64,000 nucleotides of DNA from an uncultured Alphaproteobacteria bacterium (GTDB taxonomy: Bacteria > Pseudomonadota > Alphaproteobacteria > Micavibrionales > Micavibrionaceae): positions 1,364,001 through 1,428,000 of the forward strand of contig CAMLMC010000001.1 of assembly GCA_946481075.1 (NCBI GenBank), written 5' to 3'. Positions 43,915 through 53,097 of the stretch are shown one piece after another. The notes below the pieces were generated by a model that saw only the letters and a list, made by a program, of their open reading frames with translations, was not told the DNA's origin and ran no database searches. The position numbers were made by a program, and so were the translations under genes. Each line of letters starts with the position of its first letter. The first letter of the stretch is position 1.

Positions 43915-44874
43915 CTAAGAAAACAGGATGCGGGAGAGCTTCTTACGGCCCAGCACCGCAAGCGGATCGGCAAAGCCCAGCGCCTCGAAATAACGTAGCA
44001 GTTCCTTGCGGGCTGCCTCGTCATTCCAGCCGCGGTCTTTGGCAATAATTTCAAGAAGGTTGTCAATGGCCGCGTCCTTATCCCCGGCGCCGAACTGTGC
44101 TTGCGCCAGTTCAAACCGTGCCTGATGATCCGCAGGATCGGCTTCCACTTTTCTGGCGAGAGGAGCCAGTGCCCCAGACATTTTTTGCGCATTGAGCGCC
44201 AGTTCCAAAGCGGTCTTGGCAGACGCAAAGGACGGATGCTTTGCAATGATTTCCGGGGCGGCCTGCACATAATGCTGCGCCTCTTCCACCGCGCCAAGAG
44301 CAATGTAAGACCGAATTAAACCGTTATAGGCCTCCACATTTGCGGGATCCTGTTCCAGCACCTGCACGAAAATCGCCTGCGCTGTTTGCGCATCGTTCTC
44401 TGATAACAACTGCGCCGCCTGTGTAAGCGCCGCCGGAATATCCAAAGCCTCAGGCTTTGCAGACCGTGCCAGCTTTACAAGCTGTGCAATCAATTTCCGG
44501 ATCTCGCTGGCGGGGCGCGCACCGGCAAAGCCTGTCACCGCCTGCCCCTGAAAGAACGCCATCACTGTTGGCACGGATTGAATTTGCAAGGCCTGCGCCA
44601 GCCCCGGCTGCTCATCTATATTCACCTTGGCCAGAAGAACTTCGCCTTGCGCTGCCATCACCTCTTCTTCCAGAACCGGCATTAATTGTTTGCAGGGGCC
44701 GCACCACGGCGCCCAGAAATCCACCAGCACAGGCTGCGCCATCGACGCTTCGAGAACACGGGCCTGAAAGTCATTAACGGTTACGTTGAAAATAAAATCG
44801 TTCGCCTGCGCCTGTACGCCCTTCGCGGGTGCTGCGGTTTTAGGGACGGGTTGTGTGAATCCAAATAATGCCAT
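43915..44874 (-). CDS. cnoX: Thioredoxin-TPR chaperone CnoX (YbbN)
   Basis: The 319-residue protein has an N-terminal thioredoxin domain with active site WCGPC (Cys58, Cys61) in PVLVDFWAPWCGPCKQLMP. Helical TPR-like repeats follow to the end (DAQTAQAIFVQVLEQDPANVEAYNGLIRSY, DKDAAIDNLLEII). CnoX is a chaperedoxin that protects substrates from oxidation and hands them to GroEL. E. coli YbbN has lost one active Cys, whereas both are present here, so redox activity is likely. ATG at 44874 fits the family; the frame is open 12 codons upstream. Confidence 0.92.
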   Translation of the reverse strand: MALFGFTQPVPKTAAPAKGVQAQANDFIFNVTVNDFQARVLEASMAQPVLVDFWAPWCGPCKQLMPVLEEEVMAAQGEVLLAKVNIDEQPGLAQALQIQSVPTVMAFFQGQAVTGFAGARPASEIRKLIAQLVKLARSAKPEALDIPAALTQAAQLLSENDAQTAQAIFVQVLEQDPANVEAYNGLIRSYIALGAVEEAQHYVQAAPEIIAKHPSFASAKTALELALNAQKMSGALAPLARKVEADPADHQARFELAQAQFGAGDKDAAIDNLLEIIAKDRGWNDEAARKELLRYFEALGFADPLAVLGRKKLSRILFS

Positions 44875-44987
44875 GGGGATGATGTAGCGCGGCTTGGCGC
44901 AGATTTCCACGATAATCCTTGATTTACAATAATATTTTTTCTAATCTGCCGCCTGTTTTTATAATGTAATTATATCAAGGGTGTCTT

Positions 44988-45269
44988 ATGGGGAACAAAA
45001 ATAAAGAAGAACGCAGAGTCGGCCATGCCAACTTCGAAAACAGATTGAGAATAAAAGATTCCAATAAACCTGCCGAACTGTCGGATGACCATTTCCGCCT
45101 CGCCGCCCTCTTCGCCGCCGAAAACCCCGAACACACCGCCAAGCATTGCGATCTTCCGGCCAAGGTCCTTAGTAACATTGCCATGGGGCGTTTCAATCCG
45201 ACCATTCCGCAACGCCGTGAAATTTCGGCCGCGGCGATTGCTATGGGGTGGACCCCGCCAGAAGCCTAG
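44988..45269 (+). CDS. Small basic protein of unknown function
   Basis: The 93-residue protein has AAGGGTG 6 bases before its ATG. The N-terminus is highly charged. The middle part (LSDDHFRLAALFAAENPEHTAKHCDLPAKVLSNIAMGR) looks helical, and the end TIPQRREISAAAIAMGWTPPEA could form a short helix-turn-helix-like unit. No named family is recognised. It ends convergently, overlapping the prolyl-tRNA deacylase gene by 4 bases. Confidence 0.58.
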   Translation: MGNKNKEERRVGHANFENRLRIKDSNKPAELSDDHFRLAALFAAENPEHTAKHCDLPAKVLSNIAMGRFNPTIPQRREISAAAIAMGWTPPEA

Positions 45270-45811
45270 GGCTTTGCTGCCGTAAAGTCCACGATATGGG
45301 CCGCGTGTCCGCAATGTTCGATGAACCGGACCAAATCCGCTGGTTTCACACCAATCGTCATCGTATTGAGCAGAGGGTGATAATTCACGATGTCTGTTTC
45401 CATCATGGATTGATCGAGACAGATTTTCACCTGATTGCCTTTGTCATTGATAATCGAATAAGGACAAACCGACCCAGAACGTACGCCTAGATACTCCCAT
45501 AAGCGGTCTGCCGACCCAAACGACAAGCGGTCCGAACCAATCAAATCCGGCAGTTTCTTAATATCCACTTCCGTTGCGTTTTGCAGGACGACAAGGAAGT
45601 TCTTTTTCTTCTTATCTCGCAGGAACAGGTTGCGGCAATGCGTACCGGGGATATTTGCATCTACCGCCTCGCTTTCGGCCACCGTAAAGACGGCGCGGTG
45701 ATGGTGAAGGCTGTAGGCAATGCCCAGCCGGTCCAGCACGGATAAAAGCTCTTGCGGGCTGGTCGGCATGTCTTGCGTCGAATCACTTAAATCGGGAGCA
45801 GGGTCGTTCAT
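45266..45811 (-). CDS. Free-standing prolyl-tRNA deacylase (YbaK/ProX domain)
   Basis: The 181-residue protein has one YbaK/EbsC domain: LGIAYSLHHHRAVFTVAESEAVDANIPGTHCRNLFLRDKKKKNFLVVLQNATEVDIKKL, then SVCPYSIINDKGNQVKICLD and YHPLLNTMTIGV. It hydrolyses Ala-tRNA(Pro) in trans. Alphaproteobacterial ProRS often lacks the inserted editing domain, so a PrdX/ProXp-ala type protein is expected. Assignment to that subfamily is by overall likeness. Confidence 0.9.
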   Translation of the reverse strand: MNDPAPDLSDSTQDMPTSPQELLSVLDRLGIAYSLHHHRAVFTVAESEAVDANIPGTHCRNLFLRDKKKKNFLVVLQNATEVDIKKLPDLIGSDRLSFGSADRLWEYLGVRSGSVCPYSIINDKGNQVKICLDQSMMETDIVNYHPLLNTMTIGVKPADLVRFIEHCGHAAHIVDFTAAKP

Positions 45812-45944
45812 TCTCTAGCTATGGCCAAAATTTTGAATGGTTGCAATAGGTTAATATTTTACAAAGCACATGTTTGAAAAATCGCCAAAATTGTGGCACT
45901 ATGGGTCCATAAACAATAATAAAAAAATGTACAGGGATTAGATT

Positions 45945-46130
45945 ATGGGCAAACACACAATACCATTGGCGGGGATCAGTGTAACTGACCTCTGCATTTT
46001 ACGGGATGGTCCGCCGCCCGTCGATTTCGCGCAACTAGGCTTTGCAGAGCCGGAAATTGCCTTGCCGTCGGCCCCGACACCTCCGGAGCATGACAACACC
46101 TACTGGCACCCTTATGGTTGGCAGCCATGA
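45945..46130 (+). CDS. Short protein of unknown function, first of a coupled pair
   Basis: The 61-residue protein has AGGGAT 7 bases before the ATG. It is Pro-rich (DGPPPVDF, APTPPEHD) and ends YWHPYGWQP, with no membrane segment or signal peptide. No family is recognised. Its stop TGA overlaps the ATG of the next gene (ATGA), so the two are translated together. Confidence 0.55.
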   Translation: MGKHTIPLAGISVTDLCILRDGPPPVDFAQLGFAEPEIALPSAPTPPEHDNTYWHPYGWQP

Positions 46131-46417
46131 TCAGGCTTGGACAGGCGGATGACGGGCGATTGGTCCTTGGCAGCAGCGAGGACTTCCCCGCCGACATCAA
46201 ATATGTCGAATATTACCGCGATCAGCGCCTTTTTAATCTTGTTTTCGATACGGCAGATGAAGATAGCGACCTGATGCCCCTCGAACTCTGCGATAAAACC
46301 GCTGCCGTGGTACAGGCCAGCCCTAATATTATGATCATCGCGATGGCAGGACGCCCCAAAGGGCCCGACGGGCAGGCCTATGGCTATATGGTGCCCCTGA
46401 TCCAGGTGGGGGTCTAG
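46127..46417 (+). CDS. Small protein of unknown function, second of a coupled pair
   Basis: The 96-residue protein (MIRLGQADDGRLVLGSSEDF...) is mixed alpha/beta by eye, with the strand pattern YVEYYRDQRLFNLVFDT and NIMIIAMAGRPKG. The start overlaps the upstream stop by 4 bases. No named family is recognised. The pair stands alone between the prolyl-tRNA deacylase and tRNA-Gly, with a promoter for the tRNA just after it. Confidence 0.6.
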   Translation: MIRLGQADDGRLVLGSSEDFPADIKYVEYYRDQRLFNLVFDTADEDSDLMPLELCDKTAAVVQASPNIMIIAMAGRPKGPDGQAYGYMVPLIQVGV

Positions 46418-46467
46418 GGCCCGCGGAGGGCCGGAATTCCGCCATTCAAGAAAGTGAAAATTCCCAC

Positions 46468-46495
46468 TTGATTTTCATGTTCTATCCCTTATAAC
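46468..46495 (+). promoter_or_regulatory. Promoter of tRNA-Gly
   Basis: TTGATT (46468-46473), a 16-base spacer and TATAAC (46490-46495) lie 21 bases before the tRNA 5' end. Confidence 0.6.
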
Positions 46496-46516
46496 TGCCC
46501 CATTCGATTTTGGGGC

Positions 46517-46591
46517 GCGGGTGTAGCTCAGTGGTAGAGCATTACCTTGCCAAGGTAAGGGTCGCGAGTTCGAACCTCGTCACCCGCTCCA
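46517..46591 (+). tRNA. tRNA-Gly (anticodon GCC)
   Basis: The acceptor GCGGGTG/CACCCGC, D arm GCTCAGTGGTAGAGC, anticodon stem-loop TTACC-TTGCCAA-GGTAA with GCC, and T arm GCGAG-TTCGAAC-CTCGT make a full cloverleaf with encoded CCA. Confidence 0.96.
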
Positions 46592-46603
46592 TTTCGAAGC
46601 AAA

Positions 46604-46628
46604 AAAGCCGCCCATCAGGGCGGCTTTT
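46604..46628. terminator. Bidirectional terminator
   Basis: AAAGCCGCCC-ATCA-GGGCGGCTTT is followed by TT on the plus strand and flanked by A on the left. It ends tRNA-Gly and the convergent symporter gene. Confidence 0.85.
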
Positions 46629-46650
46629 TGTTTGGGAGCTTATCCCCCCC

Positions 46651-48159
46651 TTATTCCACGCTGGTGTTCGACATCTCCCCGCTAAGCAGGCGGTCATGCA
46701 CGGTTTTATCGTTCGTGATGAATTGCGGCATAAGCGAACCAACAAGCATCCCGACAAAACTGGCCATCAGGCCAGCAAGCTGTGCGGGGATGTATGGCTC
46801 TTCCGGACCCAGCACCATGGTGCCTATCCAGACAGCCGCACCACAGAAGATGGCGGCAATGGCGCCCTGATTGGTGGAACCCTTCCAGAAAATACCAAAC
46901 ACCAGTGGAATAAAGGCTGTGACCAACGTGACCTGATAGGCATTTTCGACCATTTCAAAAATGCTGGCATCGGAATTGATGGCGTAGAACGTTACCAGCA
47001 ATGTGAAAATGATGGTCACCATACGCATCGAGAGCAGTAGCTTTTTATCCGACATATCCGGCTTTAGCGGGCGCAGGATGTTTTCGGTGAAGGACACGGA
47101 CGGGGCGAGCAGCGTTGCCGAAGCGCAGGATTTGATCGCCGAGAGCAGGGCGCCAAAGAAAATAATCTGCGCCACCAGCGGTGCGTGGTTCATGATCAGT
47201 TCCGGTAAGATCATCTGATAATCGCCGTCTTCTGACATATGCGTTTCCACAATGCCGGGCGCAATAAAGATGGCCGAATACGCAAGGAACATCGGGATAA
47301 AGGCAAAGAGGAAATAGAGCGACCCGCCGAGGACAGAGCCCCAGACAGCGATGTTTTCACTCTTGGCCGATTGCGCCCGCTGGAACACGTCCTGCTGCGG
47401 CATGGACCCGAACATCATCGTGACAAGGGCGGCGATGAAGGCAAATACGCCCATCATGTTCAGGCCGATATCGGCGGCGCTATCCCAGTTCGGCCAGAAA
47501 TTGCTGAACTTGCCGGTTTCAGAGGCATGATTGACCACCGTCATCACGCCCTCGGGCAACTGGCCCGCGATCTCCCCGCCGATATACAGCATGCCAAGAA
47601 CGATGATGACCATCTGCAACAGGTCTGTAATGGCGACCGCCCACATCCCACCGACAAAGGTGTAGATCAAGATAGTAATGGAGCCGATCCACATACCGGC
47701 ATAAACAGAAATCGCCCCGCCCGACACGACATTAAAAACAAGACCCAGCGCCGAAATCTGTGCCCCCACCCAGCCTAGATAGGAGACAACGATCGCAAGC
47801 GTTGTAAGAACTTCGACACTGCGGCCATAGCGTTTCTTGTAGAAGTCCCCGATGGTCAGCAGATTCATGCGATAGAGGGGGCGGGCCAGGAACAGGCCGA
47901 AAAGGATAAGACAAAGGGACGCGCCAAACGGATCCGCGATAATGCCGCCCAGCCCCTCTTCCATAAAGGTGGCCGGAATACCGAGCACGGCCTCTGACCC
48001 GAACCATGTCGCAAAGACCGTGGCGACAACCATATAGAATGGGAGATGGCGCCCCGCGATGGCGAAGTCTTTTGCATTATGGACCTTTGTCCCCGCCCAG
48101 ACCCCTATCAAGACCGAAATGACCCAGTACCCGATAACAAACCAGAAAAGTGTTCCCAT
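46651..48159 (-). CDS. Sodium/solute symporter (SSS family)
   Basis: The 502-residue inner-membrane carrier has about 13 hydrophobic segments. SSS landmarks are FAIAGRHLPFYMVVATVFATWFGSEAVLG near the N-terminus, YKKRYGRSVEVLTTL, the long TDLLQMVIIVLG segment and PQQDVFQRAQSAKS. The substrate (proline, pantothenate, acetate or other) cannot be told. The start at 48159 has AAGGGG 8 bases upstream; a longer frame has no support. Confidence 0.9.
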   Translation of the reverse strand: MGTLFWFVIGYWVISVLIGVWAGTKVHNAKDFAIAGRHLPFYMVVATVFATWFGSEAVLGIPATFMEEGLGGIIADPFGASLCLILFGLFLARPLYRMNLLTIGDFYKKRYGRSVEVLTTLAIVVSYLGWVGAQISALGLVFNVVSGGAISVYAGMWIGSITILIYTFVGGMWAVAITDLLQMVIIVLGMLYIGGEIAGQLPEGVMTVVNHASETGKFSNFWPNWDSAADIGLNMMGVFAFIAALVTMMFGSMPQQDVFQRAQSAKSENIAVWGSVLGGSLYFLFAFIPMFLAYSAIFIAPGIVETHMSEDGDYQMILPELIMNHAPLVAQIIFFGALLSAIKSCASATLLAPSVSFTENILRPLKPDMSDKKLLLSMRMVTIIFTLLVTFYAINSDASIFEMVENAYQVTLVTAFIPLVFGIFWKGSTNQGAIAAIFCGAAVWIGTMVLGPEEPYIPAQLAGLMASFVGMLVGSLMPQFITNDKTVHDRLLSGEMSNTSVE

Positions 48160-48249
48160 GACATGCCCCTTGCAAGAATGGCTGATCAGCCGTGCAAATA
48201 TGATAATTCTGATTTGGGGGTCCGGCAATAGGGATTAGGGACCGGCATC

Positions 48250-49632
48250 TTAAATCCGGATAATGTCCTCGTCTCCGAACGACTGGCCTGTCTGGATTTC
48301 GATGACCTCGAGCGGCCCGTCACCAGCGTTCTCCAACGCATGGACGATGCCATAGGGCAGATAGACGGACTCGTTCTCCTTCACGGTCAGGACCTCATCG
48401 CCCCGTGTTACTCTGGCAAGGCCCTTGACCACCACCCAGTGCTCGGCACGACGTTCGTGCTTTTGCGTTGAAATTTTCTTGCCCGGATGAACGGTAATGC
48501 GCTTCACCGAATCCCGCTCTCCGGATGAAATGGCATCGTAATATCCCCATGGACGGTAGACGGTGCGATGGTGCACGGCCTCTTTCCGACCCTTTTCTTT
48601 CAGAGCAGCCACAACATTCTTCAGATCCTCGACCTTGTGGCGATTGGCGATCAAAAGCGCGTCCTTGGTATCGACAACGACAAGGTCCCTGACGCCCAGC
48701 GTGGAGACCAGCTTATCTTCGGCGTAGATATAATTATCGTGTGAACCCTCGGTCAAAACATCGCCGCGTGTGACGTTCCCGCTTTCATCCTTTGGCAGGA
48801 CGTCCCACAAGGAATTCCACGATCCGACATCGCACCACCGCGCATCCATCATCACAACGACACCGTCTTGGGTTTTTTCCATCACGGCATAATCGATAGA
48901 GATATCGCGGCATTGTTTAAAATCATCGGCGTTGAGGCGATGAAAATCCAGATCCGTCTGCGCATTTTTCAGGGCGGCACGTGCATGTTTTACAATCGAT
49001 TCATCTGTCCGCGACAATTCGGCAAGATACGCGGAGGCTTTGAAAACGAACATCCCGCTATTCCAGAAGTAATTGCCTGCCTTTAAAAAACCTTCGGCAG
49101 TGGCCAGATCGGGTTTTTCCTTGAAGGCGGCGATGGCATAGGACTCCTCTCCCGCTGAATCGCCCGCCTGAATATAACCGTATCCTGTATGCGCCATCGA
49201 TGGCTTGATGCCGAAAGTGACAAGATGCCCTGCCTTCGCCAATTCTTCCGCGCGCCGCGCCGCCTTGCGAAAGGCCTCGATATCCTGAATGACGTGGTCG
49301 GCGGGCAGAACGAACAATATGGGATCATCGCCAAGTTCCAGAGCACTGAGCGCGGCAACCGCAATCGCGGGCGCGGTGTTGCGGCCCATAGGTTCCAGCA
49401 GAATGCGGCTTGCCTTAACATCGATGGCGCGAAGGTTTTCAGCCACGATAAAACGATGTTCATCATTCGACACAATGATCGGCGGATCAAGGTCGATAGC
49501 ATCGAGCCGCAGGAGCGTTTCCTGAAATAACGTATGATTTGAATGCAATGCCAAAAATTGTTTTGGATAAAGCGGGCGTGAAAGCGGCCAAAGCCGCGTT
49601 CCAGACCCGCCGGAAAGGATGACTGGGATCAT
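48250..49632 (-). CDS. manC: Mannose-1-phosphate guanylyltransferase / mannose-6-phosphate isomerase
   Basis: The 460-residue type II enzyme has an N-terminal nucleotidyltransferase (VILSGGSGTRLWPLSRPLYPKQFL, FVLPADHVI, FKEKPDLATAEGFL) and a C-terminal cupin isomerase domain (VHPGKKISTQKHERRAEHWVVVKGLARVT). It makes GDP-mannose for the polysaccharide. It is the last gene of the run GT4-wzy-wzc-manC and starts 27 bases after the Wzc-like gene ends, which ties mannose supply to this locus. Confidence 0.95.
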   Translation of the reverse strand: MIPVILSGGSGTRLWPLSRPLYPKQFLALHSNHTLFQETLLRLDAIDLDPPIIVSNDEHRFIVAENLRAIDVKASRILLEPMGRNTAPAIAVAALSALELGDDPILFVLPADHVIQDIEAFRKAARRAEELAKAGHLVTFGIKPSMAHTGYGYIQAGDSAGEESYAIAAFKEKPDLATAEGFLKAGNYFWNSGMFVFKASAYLAELSRTDESIVKHARAALKNAQTDLDFHRLNADDFKQCRDISIDYAVMEKTQDGVVVMMDARWCDVGSWNSLWDVLPKDESGNVTRGDVLTEGSHDNYIYAEDKLVSTLGVRDLVVVDTKDALLIANRHKVEDLKNVVAALKEKGRKEAVHHRTVYRPWGYYDAISSGERDSVKRITVHPGKKISTQKHERRAEHWVVVKGLARVTRGDEVLTVKENESVYLPYGIVHALENAGDGPLEVIEIQTGQSFGDEDIIRI

Positions 49633-49659
49633 GGTCTGTCCTCCTTTCAGGGAGATGGT

Positions 49660-51726
49660 TTAGGCGACGTTCTTCAAATCGGCCTTGTTCAAAATCACAG
49701 ACGGCATTTCGGGGGCGAATTGACGCAGTGTCTCGGCGGCCTTTTTCAGATTTTTGCGCGATGTGCGGGCATAGGCCACAACCATAATCACCATGTCCAC
49801 AACCCGTGCCGCGGTTTCGGCATCGCTTGATGCCAGAACCGGTGCGGAGTCGAGCAGAATGTAATCATAGCTCTCCTTCAAACCATCGATCAGACCACGC
49901 AAACGTTCGGCGGTCAGAAGATCGACTTGGCCCTCCACATCATGCCCCGCTGGCAGGATAGATATACCCCGTTCATCGCGGCGGATCGCGCTTGATGCAA
50001 TCATCTTGCCGGACAGGACATCGGACAGGCCCGGCGTCTCATCGACATTAGCAAGACGGGCAATATCGGGTGTGCGTAAATCCGCATCGATTACAAGAAC
50101 GCGGTGGCCCAGCGACACCAAATATGTGGCCAGAGCAAGCGCCATAGAACTTTTTCCTTCACCGGCAGAAGCGGCAGTCAGCAAAACCGTTTTAACCTGC
50201 GGCTTACCAGACAGATGCAGATAGATGCGTTTGATTTCCTCGAAATAGGTGGAGCGGTTGCCACTGAGGATTTCTGCAACGGGGTTGCGCACGTCGGGCA
50301 GAACACCAAGAAAGCGAAGCTGCAGCAGCTTGCGGACATCGTCTACCGACTTCACTCCCCGGTCGGCGAGACTGATCAGGAAGACGATCCCGCAGGCAAA
50401 AACAGTAGAAACAAAAAGGATAACCACCATTTTCATCGCCTTATTACCACCCATCGGTGCCATAGGGACTTCGGCAGCGGTCAGTTCACGCACATGAGGG
50501 CGTGCGAAATCTAGCTGCGACGAGATTTCCTCATAACGCGCGATAAAGCTGTCGAGCAATTTCGTGCTGGCCGCGGCCTCCAGTTCCAGCCCTTCCAGCT
50601 CGATTTGTTTCTGGCGCTGAGTGTCGGCCTCGGCCTTAAGATCTTCAAGTTGCTGGTTCAGAAGCTCTTCCTGCGCGGTGACGGTCTCGAGTTCGTTTAC
50701 TGTGGTCTCCCGGATAGATGCTGTTTCGCGCGCCAGATCGCTTTCCGCCTGTGCGGCGCGGCGCTGTGCTTCAACATAAAGCGGGTGGTTCTTACCGTAT
50801 GTCGCGCTGAGTGCACGCAGCTCCTGACGCGCCGCGGCGGCTTGTCCTTTCAACCCTTGGATCACCGAAGAATCCTGGATCATCGAAAGCGATACCTTAC
50901 CGCCAGCGGCTTCTATAGCATCGACCTGCGCCTGCAAATCGGCTTTTCTCGCCTGAACGGGAATGAGTTGCGCGGCGATGTCGGAAACCTGCTGGTAAAT
51001 CAGGTCGCTTTCGGCACGCCCCTTGACCATGTTGTTCTCTGTGCGGAATTTCTGCACAGCCAGCGATTTTTCAGCGCTTTGTTTTTTCAGAATTTCAACC
51101 TGTTGCGCGATCCATTCATTCAGTTGGCTGGCCTGATTCTTCTGCACCTCAATCTGGGATTGCACGTAGTGTTTCATATGCCCATTCGCAACTTCGGCCG
51201 CAAGATAGGGATTACCGGCAGAAAAGGTAATGTTGATAACGCGCGTATTCTTGACGGGCGCTATATTCAAACCTTGCGAATATTTCGCAAGGGTCGCGTA
51301 TTCTTCTGGCGAGTCTTTTTCAGGCGCGGCCGTAACGTCCTTTGAATCCTTGGCCAACGAGGCCGATGTAAGATCACCAGATTCATCAATCCGCAAACCA
51401 AGTCCCCGGATAACTGAGCGCATCAATTCCGGCGATTGCAGAATTCGGGCCTGGGTTTGCGATGTCACCTCGTCAAATTGCATGCCAGGAAAGGCCTCTT
51501 CGACATCGGCAATCTTTACCCCACTGTCTTCCAGCAGGACAACTGCTGTCGATTGATAGATGTCGGGACGGGTCACTAGATACAGGAAGCCCGCAAGCGA
51601 GGGAATTGCGATCAAAACGAGCGTCAAAAATTTACGCTTCCATATTTGCTGGGCAATATCCCGTACATCCAGAACCGGCGCCTCGAATGGCTGGTTGGTG
51701 TTGCGGTTGATCCGTCTGCGTTCCAT
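49660..51726 (-). CDS. Wzc-like polysaccharide co-polymerase with BY-kinase-type ATPase domain
   Basis: The protein has about 688 residues. A Wzz domain with the first membrane segment near residues 35-55 is followed by a long periplasmic coiled coil (about 185-400) and a second membrane segment near 430-450. A cytoplasmic ATPase has the Walker A loop SAGEGKSSMALALATYL, the A' motif VLVIDADLRTPD and Walker B YDYILLDSAP. The C-terminus ends NKADLKNVA and lacks the Tyr cluster that tyrosine kinases phosphorylate. It sets chain length and export with the Wza-like protein. The start at 51726 has AAAGGA 7 bases upstream. Confidence 0.9.
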   Translation of the reverse strand: MERRRINRNTNQPFEAPVLDVRDIAQQIWKRKFLTLVLIAIPSLAGFLYLVTRPDIYQSTAVVLLEDSGVKIADVEEAFPGMQFDEVTSQTQARILQSPELMRSVIRGLGLRIDESGDLTSASLAKDSKDVTAAPEKDSPEEYATLAKYSQGLNIAPVKNTRVINITFSAGNPYLAAEVANGHMKHYVQSQIEVQKNQASQLNEWIAQQVEILKKQSAEKSLAVQKFRTENNMVKGRAESDLIYQQVSDIAAQLIPVQARKADLQAQVDAIEAAGGKVSLSMIQDSSVIQGLKGQAAAARQELRALSATYGKNHPLYVEAQRRAAQAESDLARETASIRETTVNELETVTAQEELLNQQLEDLKAEADTQRQKQIELEGLELEAAASTKLLDSFIARYEEISSQLDFARPHVRELTAAEVPMAPMGGNKAMKMVVILFVSTVFACGIVFLISLADRGVKSVDDVRKLLQLRFLGVLPDVRNPVAEILSGNRSTYFEEIKRIYLHLSGKPQVKTVLLTAASAGEGKSSMALALATYLVSLGHRVLVIDADLRTPDIARLANVDETPGLSDVLSGKMIASSAIRRDERGISILPAGHDVEGQVDLLTAERLRGLIDGLKESYDYILLDSAPVLASSDAETAARVVDMVIMVVAYARTSRKNLKKAAETLRQFAPEMPSVILNKADLKNVA

Positions 51727-51822
51727 GATCATATCCTTTAACAGGTTTTCAGGGCTTGACCCCCGTTTTATAAAATTCATTCATATTATGCGCTGTGCCG
51801 CACAAACTATACAATCCGCCCT

Positions 51823-53097
51823 TTAGCGTCCAGAAATATCCGCGGGGGAAGGCCCGCTTTCTCTGATTTGGCTGGCCTTTTGGGCCTCCATGGCGCGCAC
51901 GATCAGATAACCATACAGGAACCACAGAAGCGCCATGCTCTTGATGGTTAATATCGCAGCAGACAGCAGAAAGCCGAACCCCAGAAAAAGACTAATCCCG
52001 AAAAGATAGATTTTCGGCTCTTCGGGTAATCTGCGCATAAACAGGATCGGCGACAGCCAGAAAAGCAGAAAGCCGATCACCCCTTGAAACTGCAGGATTT
52101 TAAGCAAACCAGAATCTTCGGCGTGGTGGGTTCTAAGCGATGTACCCAAAAGAAGATCGAGGTCGATGACGGATAGTTTTTGCATTGTATCCTGAATCCG
52201 CCAGCCAATTCCCTCGCCTGTTTGTCCAAAGGCTCCGCTTAGATACATCGTCAGGCCAATAGTTAACAATGCCGGAAAAATCAAAATCGCAAACCGGTGA
52301 TCGGTCCGCGCCAGAAGGGGACGCAGCAGCAAAATCAATGTCAGAGAGCCAAATGCCATTCGTCCATCGGAAATAAGGATGATGGTATAGGCGCAAACCA
52401 GACCGGCGATATAGACGGCAAGGGACAAATGTTTCTTCACGGACACAAAGAAAAGGCCGATAATAAAACCCACAAAGCCCATGGATACAGGTTCCAGAAA
52501 GACCGATGACAGACGGTGGAACGGCAAATCAACCAAAAACCGTTCATTAGGCCTTATACCGCTTATCCCCAGATCATGCGGCACAAAAACATCTTCCCCC
52601 AAAACACCTTTCTCAACGTAATACCTACGGATATTGAAGTATTCGGTAAAGGTGCTCAGGAAAAAGCCTTCAAACATCGCAAAGAAAATGATGATCCCAC
52701 TAAGCCAGAACAGAAGCGGAATCACATTCAGGCGCAGTGAAGACAGCCCAAGAACGGCAAAGATAGGGATGATGATCATGTCCCTTAGCGGCTTCATCAG
52801 AAATTCCTGCCTATAGACCGATAAGATAAGAATAAGCGCAATCTGCAGAAGCAGAATACCCAGCCAGTACAGCTTTAGTTTGTCGATACGGAAAAAACCA
52901 TAAACCGCACTCAGAGCAACCAGAACAACCTCGCAAGCGATCACCATAGGGATGGTCACAGTGAACAGGCGAGTATTGATATAGCACAGGATGAAGTTGA
53001 AGATGACGCATCCCGGGATGATTAGATAGGGAAGATATTCGACCGGCGTAATGCGCCGCCGTCCACCCATCCCCAAAAAATCATTGGCGGTAATCAT
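51823..53097 (-). CDS. Wzy-like polysaccharide polymerase (membrane protein)
   Basis: The 424-residue protein has about 11 hydrophobic segments, and one larger periplasmic loop near residues 150-190 (EYFNIRRYYVEKGVLGEDVFVPHDLGISGIRPNERF), the layout of Wzy/GumE polymerases. Sequence conservation in this family is poor, so the call rests on topology and the place between the GT4 gene (1-base-scale overlap) and the Wzc-like gene. It would join lipid-linked repeat units in the periplasm. Confidence 0.75.
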   Translation of the reverse strand: MITANDFLGMGGRRRITPVEYLPYLIIPGCVIFNFILCYINTRLFTVTIPMVIACEVVLVALSAVYGFFRIDKLKLYWLGILLLQIALILILSVYRQEFLMKPLRDMIIIPIFAVLGLSSLRLNVIPLLFWLSGIIIFFAMFEGFFLSTFTEYFNIRRYYVEKGVLGEDVFVPHDLGISGIRPNERFLVDLPFHRLSSVFLEPVSMGFVGFIIGLFFVSVKKHLSLAVYIAGLVCAYTIILISDGRMAFGSLTLILLLRPLLARTDHRFAILIFPALLTIGLTMYLSGAFGQTGEGIGWRIQDTMQKLSVIDLDLLLGTSLRTHHAEDSGLLKILQFQGVIGFLLFWLSPILFMRRLPEEPKIYLFGISLFLGFGFLLSAAILTIKSMALLWFLYGYLIVRAMEAQKASQIRESGPSPADISGR

